The translations under genes and the position numbers were made by a program. This document shows, piece by piece, positions 1 to 4,906 of a stretch of 6,829 bases of DNA; position 1 is the stretch's first letter, and each line of letters opens with the position of its first letter. The DNA lies in NCBI GenBank assembly GCA_964451935.1, contig CAYVKE010000153.1, positions 1 to 6,829 on the forward strand, given 5' to 3'. The DNA comes from CALFXN01 sp964451935 (lineage in GTDB: Bacteria; Synergistota; Synergistia; Synergistales; Aminobacteriaceae). The notes under the pieces are model-generated. The model saw only the letters and a program-made list of their open reading frames with translations. It made no database searches and was not told where the DNA came from.

Positions 1-11
1 AAGGGAGAGTA

Positions 12-956
12 ATGTCAATGGAAAACGTCGTCAGAATCAATGCTCCGGAAGCGTCGCAATGGCAGGCTGTGACTGCATCATTCCTGCTCTTCAAGCGTGT
101 GTCCGGCATGTCTCAACGAACGATGCGCGACTATGAAACCTACCTGTATGCTTTCTTCCGTCAATACCCGAACGCCCTTGACCCAAGGGAAAGCCGCTCA
201 TGCGTCCTGTCGTATCTCTCCGGCGTCATGGCTCCCGCAACGTACAACCTCCGACGCGCGTATCTCCGCTCCTTCTGGTCTTGGCTCGTCTCGGAAGGGA
301 TTTCGACGCGCAACCCTGTCGCCGATCTTCCTTCGCGGAAAGCCGAACCTCGCATCGTCCGAACCGACATCGAGGATATCCGGAAGGTGCTCGACTCGCT
401 CCCCACAGACACATGGAACGGACTGCGCGACTTCGCCCTTCTCATGCTTCAGATCGACACGGGCATTCGTCCCGGAGAAGCCCTTTCCCTTCTCGCGTCT
501 GACGTGTCGATTCAAGGGAGAACCGTCAACGTCCGCGCCGCCATAGCCAAGACGAGAACGGCCCGGGCCTTGCCGATCAGCGACGCCACGGCAGCCGCCA
601 TTGACAAGCTCATGCGCGTCCGGTCGAAGGAATGGAATGCGGCTCCGCTCTTCTGTACATCGGCAGGAACGCCACTCCCGGTCAGGGGATGGTACCACCG
701 TCTGGAAGCCGCCTGCAAGAAAGCGGGAGTTCCGAAGATCCGCCCGTACGATTGCCGATACTCCTTCGCGTTGCTCTACCTCAAGTCCGGTGGAGACGCC
801 TTTTCCCTGAAGGACATCATGGGACATTCGACCATGAGCATGACATCGAGATACGTGGCGTTCTCCGGCAAGGATATCCAAGAGGCTCACGCCCGGTTCT
901 CTCCGATGAACGCGTTGCGTCCGCAACCGGTGAAACGTATGGGGAAGATACGTTGA
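12..956 (+). CDS. Tyrosine-type site-specific recombinase / integrase
   Basis: A 314-residue phage/XerC-type integrase that would cut and rejoin DNA at att-like sites through a covalent 3'-phosphotyrosine link. An N-terminal SAM-like core-binding domain spans about residues 20-100 and the catalytic domain about 115-300. Catalytic positions: Arg153 in GIRPGEA, Lys180 in the beta-hairpin (AKTRTARALP), Arg249 in YDCRYSF, His272 in GHS and nucleophile Tyr281 in SRYVAF. The usual first His of the HxxR motif is Tyr246. Length is normal for the family, so the gene looks intact. The purine-rich AAGGGAGAG at 1-9 supports the ATG at 12; the ATG at 18 is also possible. Sequence upstream lies outside the window, so promoter and att site cannot be judged. 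It faces a leftward gene cluster containing excisionase-like proteins and a recombinase fragment, which fits an integrative element. Recombinase assignment is firm; substrate unknown. Confidence 0.95.
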   Translation: MSMENVVRINAPEASQWQAVTASFLLFKRVSGMSQRTMRDYETYLYAFFRQYPNALDPRESRSCVLSYLSGVMAPATYNLRRAYLRSFWSWLVSEGISTRNPVADLPSRKAEPRIVRTDIEDIRKVLDSLPTDTWNGLRDFALLMLQIDTGIRPGEALSLLASDVSIQGRTVNVRAAIAKTRTARALPISDATAAAIDKLMRVRSKEWNAAPLFCTSAGTPLPVRGWYHRLEAACKKAGVPKIRPYDCRYSFALLYLKSGGDAFSLKDIMGHSTMSMTSRYVAFSGKDIQEAHARFSPMNALRPQPVKRMGKIR

Positions 957-1094
957 TCCTCAAGAAGGAAGGCGCGCTTTCTTCCCCGCGGCCCGGGCCA
1001 GAGACAAAACAGCACGGCATAACGTTTCCAATGAAGCTCCTCCACGGCCACATACGAAGGGGTATTTCGCTGAAACCGACGGCCAATAGACAAA

Positions 1095-1124
1095 GAGAAA
1101 GTCCCTCTTTCGAGGGGCCTTTCT
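1095..1124. terminator. Bidirectional terminator between convergent genes
   Basis: A 7-bp stem (1101-1107 with 1112-1118) closes a 4-nt loop, which reads GAAA on the minus strand. Past a one-base bulge it extends through an A-rich left flank (1096-1100) pairing with a T-rich right flank (1120-1124), so each strand has a U-rich 3' side. It sits between the integrase stop (956) and the stop of the minus-strand gene at 1136, where a shared terminator is expected. The bases from 957 to 1095 hold nothing else I can name. Confidence 0.7.
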
Positions 1125-1135
1125 GCCGGTTTTGG

Positions 1136-1369
1136 TTATTTTTGCGTAATCTTTATTCCGTTGACCTCCACTACATCCTTCTCGAGAACCTCCAAGAACG
1201 TTCCAGGTTCAAACTCGGGCGAACTCCCCGACTCAATCTCGACGTAAAAGGAATAGTACTCTTCGAAAAGGAGAGATCTAAACCGACAGGCAAGATATCG
1301 ACCATCACGAAGAACAATCTCCATATGGTTTCCGCTCCTGACAGTACGGATTGCTTCAAACAGTCGCAT
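1136..1369 (-). CDS. Small hypothetical protein, beta-rich
   Basis: An unrecognised 77-residue protein. The ATG at 1369 is preferred because AGAGGTGA lies 5 nt upstream of it. An in-frame GTG at 1378 would give 80 residues, but the ribosome site would then abut or overlap the start. The sequence alternates short hydrophobic stretches and turns (HMEIVLRDGRYLACRF, YYSFYVEIES, GTFLEVLEKDVVEVNGIKI), which suggests a small beta-barrel such as an SH3-like or Sm-like fold; this is inference from pattern only. There is no signal peptide or membrane segment. It is the last gene of the leftward cluster, 154 nt beyond the AT-rich membrane gene, and ends about 12 nt from the shared terminator with the integrase. 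Its GC content resembles the integrase rather than the AT-rich neighbour. No function is assigned. Confidence 0.6.
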   Translation of the reverse strand: MRLFEAIRTVRSGNHMEIVLRDGRYLACRFRSLLFEEYYSFYVEIESGSSPEFEPGTFLEVLEKDVVEVNGIKITQK

Positions 1370-1486
1370 TCCCTTCACCTCTCCCTTTCTTCGGTTCCCC
1401 AGGATAAGCGTGTAGCCCCGACAAAGATCATTGCGTTGCTTTCGTAGGGGTTATTACCCTCGATATCATATAGTAACGTGAAGGAC

Positions 1487-1503
1487 CTCCCCTTTTAGGG
1501 GAG
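1487..1503. repeat. Perfect inverted repeat next to an A6 run
   Basis: CTCCCC and GGGGAG (1487-1492 and 1498-1503) form a perfect stem around TTTTA, and AAAAAA follows at 1505-1510. On the minus strand the U-run precedes the hairpin, so this is not a normal terminator for the membrane-protein gene ending at 1524. It lies about 20 bp from the left limit of the AT-rich gene. It could be a weak terminator or a boundary structure; its role is unclear. The rest of 1379-1523 has a short GGGT/ACCC inverted repeat at 1448-1459 and no clear promoter. Confidence 0.4.
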
Positions 1504-1523
1504 CAAAAAACTCTTCCGGAACG

Positions 1524-2171
1524 TTATTTTTCGTCGGCAGATCCACTTTTTATATCCAAACCCACTACGCTATGAAGTTCTTCGTTGGCTTCAGTTTTGC
1601 TTCTTGCAGATTCATCTATTTCAGTTAAATGCTTAAGCCCTACACCATTAAGATCTGTTATCTTGACTGTATCTTTAAAATCAAAAGATTTCATAGTTAC
1701 ACTATTGCAAGTCATTTTTTTTGAACATTTTATAGAAGTGATAATTATATAACTTGGCAACATAAATAATAAAAACCAATTTTTATAATCAAACTCTATA
1801 GTATTTAAATTTAATATATATTTTTCAATAATTTTAATCATATCAAAGTTCATGATACTACAAGAATCTAATATTATATAAAACCAAGATATAATTTCTA
1901 AGAAATTAGCTTTTTTCAAATCATATTTATTAAAGATTTTTCCAACTATTAGGTACATCTGTAATATTATGCCCCAAATCCAAATACTTTTATACATTAC
2001 TATGAATAATAACGTTGTACTCAAAAATATGCACAAAAATTTAATATTAATTTGTTTTTTGTTTATATAATAATATATAAAACACGTTGTTATAAATATA
2101 TACATGTAAGACATCAATACTAATCCGTAATCAGTATGTAAAAAATTAAATATCGTATCAGCGTGCCTCAT
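1524..2171 (-). CDS. AT-rich multi-pass membrane protein, unknown function
   Basis: An unrecognised protein of 215 residues. Start: the ATG at 2171 has AGAGGTGG 5 nt upstream; an in-frame GTG at 2180 overlaps that site and is unlikely. Hydrophobic segments suggest four or five transmembrane helices at about residues 16-36, 44-60, 62-80, 91-107 and 131-148, followed by a charged tail of about 65 residues (149-215) that is probably cytoplasmic. There is no cleavable signal peptide. Composition is strikingly different from the rest of the window: the membrane part is rich in Ile, Lys, Asn, Tyr and Phe, codons end mostly in A or T, and GC is roughly a quarter or less by eye. The tail (coded by 1524-1670) is less extreme. 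This suggests transfer from a low-GC host. A possible TATATT -10 box lies at 2194-2199, but its -35 (TGTTCA) is poor. A hairpin separates it from the gene upstream. Confidence 0.7.
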   Translation of the reverse strand: MRHADTIFNFLHTDYGLVLMSYMYIFITTCFIYYYINKKQINIKFLCIFLSTTLLFIVMYKSIWIWGIILQMYLIVGKIFNKYDLKKANFLEIISWFYIILDSCSIMNFDMIKIIEKYILNLNTIEFDYKNWFLLFMLPSYIIITSIKCSKKMTCNSVTMKSFDFKDTVKITDLNGVGLKHLTEIDESARSKTEANEELHSVVGLDIKSGSADEK

Positions 2172-2185
2172 AATAACCACCTCTT

Positions 2186-2233
2186 ATTATATTAATATAA
2201 ACGCGGCGATCATTCTTGAACAGTGACCGCCGC
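2186..2233 (-). terminator. Terminator of the 2245-2703 gene
   Basis: On the minus strand GCGGCGGTCA (2233-2224) pairs with TGATCGCCGC (2212-2203), a 10-bp stem with one G-U pair and an 11-nt loop, followed by GTTTATATTAATATAAT. It begins 12 nt after the stop codon of the gene at 2245. The AT-rich tail at 2186-2200 also holds the 12-bp palindrome TATATTAATATA and marks the sharp right edge of the AT-rich island. Confidence 0.65.
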
Positions 2234-2244
2234 ACAAGAACCCT

Positions 2245-2703
2245 CTATGAGGCCTTCTTTCCCCACCGTTCCAAGGCCGCCCGAAGCGTTTCCTCGTCGT
2301 GAGTGTCACGGAACTTCTCGGCCTTGTACGTGAAGCCCTTATACGGGCTTCTCTCGTTGTAGCCCACCAGGTTCGGCGAAAGCGCATACACGTTTCCGCG
2401 ATCAAGCCGCAGCTGCGAATGGTCCGAGAACTTCAGGAACACCGTTTCTTCCCGGCGCTCGATCTCCGGCATGAGGGACGCCCGTTCTTCCCTGTATTCC
2501 CTCCGAAACGTCCGGATTCCTCCGGGCTTCCGCTGCGTCTCCGAAAAGTACCTGTGGACAAGTTCCGCAATCTCTTTTCTGACGCGATCCGCACAATACT
2601 CGTTCATGCCGGAGAAGATGACATCGACGAAATTCACGCCGCCGACTATGGTGTATGAAGCGCCGCCGTTCAGGTCTCTTTCTCCCGGATACCGAATCTT
2701 CAT
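2245..2703 (-). CDS. Hypothetical soluble protein
   Basis: A 152-residue protein I do not recognise. The ATG at 2703 is chosen because GGAGGG lies 8 nt upstream; a GTG at 2712 would extend it by three residues but overlaps that ribosome site. No signal peptide or membrane segment is visible. The N-terminal 35 residues look beta-rich and include GGASYTIVGGVNFVDVIF. Residues 38-85 are strongly basic and acidic and probably helical (DRVRKEIAELVHRYF, then RTFRREYREERASL), a surface that could bind nucleic acid or a partner. Residues 87-110 return to beta-like sequence, and the end is an acidic-basic helix (DEETLRAALERWGKK). Codon use matches the GC-rich neighbours, unlike the membrane gene that follows. 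It lies downstream of the excisionase-like gene at 2826 across a hairpin and may be reached by readthrough. Function unknown. Confidence 0.65.
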   Translation of the reverse strand: MKIRYPGERDLNGGASYTIVGGVNFVDVIFSGMNEYCADRVRKEIAELVHRYFSETQRKPGGIRTFRREYREERASLMPEIERREETVFLKFSDHSQLRLDRGNVYALSPNLVGYNERSPYKGFTYKAEKFRDTHDEETLRAALERWGKKAS

Positions 2704-2765
2704 TCCTTGCACCCTCCGACATCCCTACGTTCCTGTGCTATCATGATTTCGCTTCCTTTCTCCCG

Positions 2766-2826
2766 CGAGGGGGGAAGTATAGGGGGAGCCGCAGGCCTTG
2801 CCAGGTAGAGCGGCTCCTCCGCTTTT
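2766..2826. repeat. Hairpin repeat, copy 1 (bidirectional terminator-like)
   Basis: A GC-rich hairpin immediately follows the stop of the helix-turn-helix gene at 2826. GGGGAGCCGC-type arms at 2782-2792 and 2810-2820 form 11 bp including one G-T pair, around a loop that holds a minor GGC/GCC stem. On the plus strand it runs into GCTTTTC; on the minus strand into TATACTTCCC. The whole segment, including the outer GGGGGGAAGTAT, is nearly identical to 3539-3598, and a diverged copy lies at 3251-3301. Confidence 0.75.
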
Positions 2827-3008
2827 CACTCTTCCTTCTGAACGCCACTCTTCGCAACCTCATCCAGTGCGCTTTCCGGGATGCGCCAGACGCGCCCCAA
2901 CTTCACCCCGCGAATTCGTCCGGCTCTAAGCCAGTCCCCCAAAGTCACAGGGGATATTTGAAGGATCTCCGCTGCCTGCTCCTTCGTATATAACCTTTCC
3001 GCCGTCAC
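2826..3008 (-). CDS. Excisionase/MerR-like helix-turn-helix protein (module 1)
   Basis: A 60-residue DNA-binding protein of the excisionase family (HTH_17 type). After the start it reads TAERLYTKEQAAEIL, then ISPVTLGDWLRAGRI (recognition helix), then a short wing GVKLGRVWRIPESAL, the classic layout of Xis, AlpA and BldC-like proteins. Such proteins bend DNA during excision or regulate transcription. The GTG at 3008 is preferred: it has GGGGGGTGA 4 nt upstream, and both site and first residues match the paralogue at 3773 (about two-thirds identical over the aligned domain). An ATG at 3050 preceded by AAGGGG would add 14 residues (MRRLETRGVKGGEA) and cannot be excluded. A promoter is proposed at 3159-3187, giving a leader of about 150 nt. 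The gene ends directly at hairpin copy 1. Whether it acts with the integrase at 12-956 is inference from context. Confidence 0.85.
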   Translation of the reverse strand: MTAERLYTKEQAAEILQISPVTLGDWLRAGRIRGVKLGRVWRIPESALDEVAKSGVQKEE

Positions 3009-3158
3009 CGCCTCACCCCCCTTCACGCCACGTGTTTCGAGCCGTCTCATCGGTCTAGCCCCTTGCGTACTATTCCTTCACTTATCCCACCGTCAGATCA
3101 CGCTCGATGTATCCACATCTGCATGAAGACTCTCGGCCTATCTTTGAGGAATGTCTAT

Positions 3159-3187
3159 ATCCTACATCAGTTCATATCAGTTGTAAA
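3159..3187 (-). promoter_or_regulatory. Promoter with 10-bp direct repeats (module 1)
   Basis: On the minus strand TTTACA (3187-3182), a 17-nt spacer, then TAGGAT (3164-3159). The spacer is built of two 10-bp direct repeats, on the plus strand TACATCAGTT (3163-3172) and CATATCAGTT (3173-3182). From the -35 box onward, about 22 of 31 positions match the promoter region at 4089-4118. A TTGACA slightly farther upstream (minus strand, near 3198-3203) could be an alternative -35. The stretch between this promoter and the gene (3009-3158) holds no gene I can support. Confidence 0.5.
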
Positions 3188-3250
3188 TATGCCAAGCTTG
3201 TCAAAAGCCGTTTCTATCATCTTTGATCGTACACACTGATTCAATTCAGA

Positions 3251-3301
3251 AGTTTGGGGGAACCGGTTCCCGCCAAGGATGACGGCTTCCCCGCTTTCTC
3301 A
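3251..3301. repeat. Hairpin repeat, copy 2 (diverged)
   Basis: This sits directly after the stop of the helix-turn-helix gene at 3299. GGGGAACCG (3257-3265) pairs with CGG-TTCCCC (3283-3292) with one bulged base, and GCTTTCTC follows on the plus strand. An alternative perfect 14-bp palindrome lies at 3258-3271. Layout and outer bases (AAGTTTGGGGGA, then TTCCCCGCTTT) match copies 1 and 3, though the loop has diverged. Confidence 0.6.
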
Positions 3302-3475
3302 CCTTTCGTTACTCTCATTTCCTTTTGCAAGCCCATCTATTGCAGACTCCGGAATTCTCCACAACTTACCGATTTTTACTCCGCGCAATCGTCCCTGTAA
3401 AAGCATCCTCTTGACCGTCACCGCCGACACCTTCAAGATTTCAGCCGTTTCTTCCACAGTATAGAACGTTTCCAT
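3299..3475 (-). CDS. Excisionase/MerR-like helix-turn-helix protein (module 2)
   Basis: A 58-residue gene short enough to be missed by common length cutoffs. Read from the ATG at 3475 it gives METFYTVEETAEILKVSAVT, then VKRMLLQGRLRGVKIGKLWR and IPESAIDGLAKGNESNER. This is the same fold as the neighbours: helix 1 and turn (YTVEETAEIL), recognition helix (VSAVTVKRMLLQGR) and wing (GVKIGKLWRIPESA). It is more distant from modules 1 and 3 than they are from each other, notably lacking the WLRAG of the recognition helix (MLLQG here). AGGAGGTGAT lies about 9 nt upstream of the ATG, an unusually complete Shine-Dalgarno. It has its own promoter at 3500-3528, and its stop runs straight into hairpin copy 2. 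Role: DNA-bending recombination factor or small repressor; the sequence cannot say which. Confidence 0.85.
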   Translation of the reverse strand: METFYTVEETAEILKVSAVTVKRMLLQGRLRGVKIGKLWRIPESAIDGLAKGNESNER

Positions 3476-3499
3476 TAGCGCCTATCACCTCCTAAATGA

Positions 3500-3528
3500 A
3501 TCTTATCGCATCTTATCGTATCAGTCAA
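3500..3528 (-). promoter_or_regulatory. Promoter with tandem 10-bp repeats (module 2)
   Basis: On the minus strand TTGACT (3528-3523), a 17-nt spacer, then TAAGAT (3505-3500), 25 nt upstream of the start codon. The spacer and -10 box are made of two almost perfect tandem 10-mers, on the plus strand ATCTTATCGC (3500-3509) and ATCTTATCGT (3510-3519), followed by a partial third, ATCAGTCA. A 10-bp period puts each copy on the same DNA face, as expected for head-to-tail binding of a small regulator that would block the promoter. Confidence 0.6.
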
Positions 3529-3538
3529 GGTCATCTTG

Positions 3539-3598
3539 TGAGGGGGGAAGTATGGGGGAGCCGCAGGCCTTGCCAGGGTGGGCGGTTCCCCCTTTTTC
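3539..3598. repeat. Hairpin repeat, copy 3 (terminator-like)
   Basis: GGGGGAGCCGC (3554-3564) pairs with GCGGTTCCCCC (3582-3592), 11 bp with one G-U, and is followed on the plus strand by TTTTTC, a textbook intrinsic terminator in that direction. On the minus strand the A-run precedes the stem and CATACTTCC follows, so it is weaker there. It abuts the stop of the gene at 3597 and is nearly identical to 2766-2826; where the arms differ, pairing is kept by G-C/G-U exchanges. Confidence 0.75.
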
Positions 3599-3773
3599 AT
3601 ACCTGCCTGTTCTTGTCGATGAACGCCTGAAGATCGCTTTCCGTAATTCTCCATTTCTTTCCAACCTTCGTTCCGATGATCTTTCCCGCCCGGAGCCAGT
3701 TCCCCAACGTCAGGGGAGAGATCCCCAACGCTTCCGCCGCTTCTTCCTGCGTGTACAGCTTTTCCGCCGTCAT
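3597..3773 (-). CDS. Excisionase/MerR-like helix-turn-helix protein (module 3)
   Basis: A second 58-residue gene below common length cutoffs. Translation from the ATG at 3773 begins MTAEKLYTQEEAAEALGISP, continues LTLGNWLRAGKIIGTKVGKK and ends WRITESDLQAFIDKNRQV. The helix-turn-helix covers about residues 6-30 with recognition helix ISPLTLGNWLRAG; the wing is GTKVGKKWRITESDL. It is the closest relative of the gene at 2826. GGGGGTGA lies 4 nt upstream of the start. It begins only 12 nt after the stop of the orphan recombinase-domain gene at 3786 and shares its promoter, so the two are probably made together. The pairing of an excisionase-like protein with a recombinase DNA-binding domain suggests a joint role at a recombination or operator site, but this is inference. 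Confidence 0.87.
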   Translation of the reverse strand: MTAEKLYTQEEAAEALGISPLTLGNWLRAGKIIGTKVGKKWRITESDLQAFIDKNRQV

Positions 3774-3785
3774 CGTCTCACCCCC

Positions 3786-4064
3786 TTACGCCGCATGCTT
3801 CAGGATGTACCCCACAGTCGAAGCGTGCCAGGTACGTCCCTGCTTGCTCGCCACGCCTTCGATGTTCAGCCGCTCGGCTATCCCGCGAAGGGAAAGCCCC
3901 TCCGCCCGCATTGCCCGGATTCTCGCCAGTATGGATTGTTCAGCGTCGTCGTCCCGGAGCGTTTCTCCCTCGCGGACTTTCCCGAAGGGCGTGGAAGAGT
4001 ACGCCCCGCTGGTGCTCTTCTTGTGGGCAAGCGCCGTATCCTTCCGTTCCGTCTTCCGCGCCAT
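3786..4064 (-). CDS. Orphan serine-recombinase-type DNA-binding domain protein
   Basis: A 92-residue protein. From about residue 25 to 90 it matches the pattern of the 'recombinase' domain of large serine recombinases, which follows the catalytic domain: a PFG-x-REG turn, an acidic-start helix (DDDAEQSILARIRAMRAEG), then LSLRGIAERLNIEGVASKQG and RTWHASTVGYILKH. The N-terminal 20 residues are basic (MARKTERKDTALAHKK). The resolvase catalytic domain with its nucleophilic Ser is absent, so it cannot cut DNA alone. The start is an ATG with a usable AAGGGG 10 nt upstream and a good promoter, so it looks like an independent gene rather than a cut-off fragment. It is the first gene of an operon with the helix-turn-helix gene at 3597 (12-nt gap). 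Possible roles are an accessory DNA-binding factor, a repressor, or a competitor of a full-length recombinase. Domain assignment is fairly sure; function is not. Confidence 0.8.
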   Translation of the reverse strand: MARKTERKDTALAHKKSTSGAYSSTPFGKVREGETLRDDDAEQSILARIRAMRAEGLSLRGIAERLNIEGVASKQGRTWHASTVGYILKHAA

Positions 4065-4088
4065 TTCCGAACCGCCCCTTTCCGTAGA

Positions 4089-4125
4089 ATAATGATAGCT
4101 TACATCAATCTATGTCAACTGTCAA
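4089..4125 (-). promoter_or_regulatory. Promoter and repeat operator of the recombinase-domain operon
   Basis: On the minus strand there are two overlapping -35 choices: a perfect TTGACA at 4118-4113 with CATTAT at 4094-4089 (18-nt spacer), and another TTGACA at 4125-4120 with TAAGCT at 4102-4097 (17 nt). Two 10-bp direct repeats on the plus strand, TACATCAATC (4101-4110) and TATGTCAACT (4111-4120), lie within it and resemble those at 3163-3182. The remaining bases to 4306 separate this operon from the divergent secreted-protein gene; only a weak TACACT -10 candidate (4250-4255) for that gene is seen there. Confidence 0.6.
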
Positions 4126-4306
4126 TACTCCATCTTGTTATTCTCTCCCCTGCACTAATCCGGTCGGCATAGCGCAGCTCCCCTCATTTTCATGTCCCGA
4201 ATCACAAATATTTCGCACCTGATTTAATTTCAAGAAAGCGCTGACGTGATACACTCCAGTCGCAAGGCAATGCAAAGATATCCAAAGTCGAAAGGGGAGG
4301 TATCAC

Positions 4307-4840
4307 GTGAAAAGATTGTTCTGTGTCATGTCGTTCCTGCTTTCTTTCATCGCTCTTGCATTTGCTGGCAACGGGATTCCGAACGTACAGGGGACGTGGA
4401 GCGTCAACGGAGAAGGTACCTGGGGGGATATCCGAGTCTTCGACAGGGGAACCCAGACGATCACATCCTACATCGACTCGGACGGATATGAAGTTATCAC
4501 CCAGTATTCATACGCGGGGACGATCACGGACGCATCGGGAGCCGTGTTGCTCAACGACAACTATACCCTCACTCGGGAAAACCTCGGTGGAGGAATAAAG
4601 ATCACATCCCGCAATATAATTCTCACATCGTCCACTATTCGATATAACATCACGATCCAAGACGACAACTTAATGACCGCGAAGCGGACGGGGACGACAT
4701 CAGGAAGGGTTGTTGACGCGGATTACACATTCAACAGGACTTCCTCGGGCGGCGGATCAGGCGGTGGTGGTTGCACCGTGTCGACGCTTTCGCCGATGTT
4801 CCTGCTTCTCCTGGCGCCGCTTCTTCTCAAACGGAAGTAG
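4307..4840 (+). CDS. Secreted protein with Synerg-CTERM-like C-terminal anchor
   Basis: A 177-residue exported protein starting at GTG 4307, with GGGGAGG 6 nt upstream. Residues 1-20 are a signal peptide (Lys-Arg, hydrophobic core, likely cut after AFA). The mature part (21-146) is rich in Thr, Ser, Gly, Asn and Tyr with alternating strand-like stretches (IPNVQGTWSVNGEGTWGDI, YNITIQDDNLMTAKRTG), suggesting a beta-barrel or beta-sandwich, perhaps a lipocalin-like fold; this is not a recognised family. The C-terminus has a Gly/Ser linker (147-155), Cys156, a hydrophobic helix (about 161-174, LSPMFLLLLAPLLL) and a final KRK. That is the order of the Synerg-CTERM sorting signal of Synergistetes, where the Cys and following helix are thought to be processed by a dedicated enzyme. 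GlyGly-CTERM is the alternative but normally lacks the Cys. It is probably surface-attached or envelope-located. A strong terminator follows. Confidence 0.85.
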   Translation: MKRLFCVMSFLLSFIALAFAGNGIPNVQGTWSVNGEGTWGDIRVFDRGTQTITSYIDSDGYEVITQYSYAGTITDASGAVLLNDNYTLTRENLGGGIKITSRNIILTSSTIRYNITIQDDNLMTAKRTGTTSGRVVDADYTFNRTSSGGGSGGGGCTVSTLSPMFLLLLAPLLLKRK

Positions 4841-4895
4841 TATCAGAGCGTCCTTCCGATCCTGACTCTGACCGCTCATTCGGGTCAACTGATAC
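4840..4895. repeat. Nested inverted repeat after the secreted-protein gene
   Basis: GTATCAG (4840-4846) and CTGATAC (4889-4895) are perfect 7-bp arms, and TGACC/GGTCA arms lie inside them. Together they could fold into one two-part stem just after the stop codon, ahead of the strong terminator. No further role can be read from it. Confidence 0.35.
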
Positions 4896-4906
4896 GTAAC
4901 ACACAC

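Noticed and set aside
198..926. Long minus-strand open frame antisense to the integrase.
   Set aside because: It is a GC-rich shadow of a gene with clear catalytic motifs; its translation is low-complexity Arg/Gly/Ser-rich and resembles no protein.
632..1447. A 271-codon plus-strand open frame overlapping the end of the integrase.
   Set aside because: It runs across the integrase in another frame, then through the terminator and antisense to the gene at 1136-1369. It has no ribosome site or recognisable product.
1487..1510. Strong hairpin plus homopolymer as terminator of the AT-rich membrane gene.
   Set aside because: On the transcribed (minus) strand the U-run comes before the hairpin, which is the wrong order for an intrinsic terminator. 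It is listed only as an inverted repeat.
2299..2658. Plus-strand open frame opposite the 2245-2703 gene.
   Set aside because: It has no good ribosome site. The minus-strand frame has a well-placed GGAGGG and sits in a consistent leftward gene series.
12..3050. Integron: a tyrosine recombinase next to several short unrelated genes.
   Set aside because: The recombinase lacks any visible IntI-specific insertion, and I found no attC-like sites with RYYYAAC/GTTRRRY ends between the genes. The repeated hairpins follow only the helix-turn-helix genes.
2766..3598. Repeated hairpins as a CRISPR array.
   Set aside because: There are only three copies, spaced by whole genes, with diverging loops and no short unique spacers. 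They behave as terminator-like elements.
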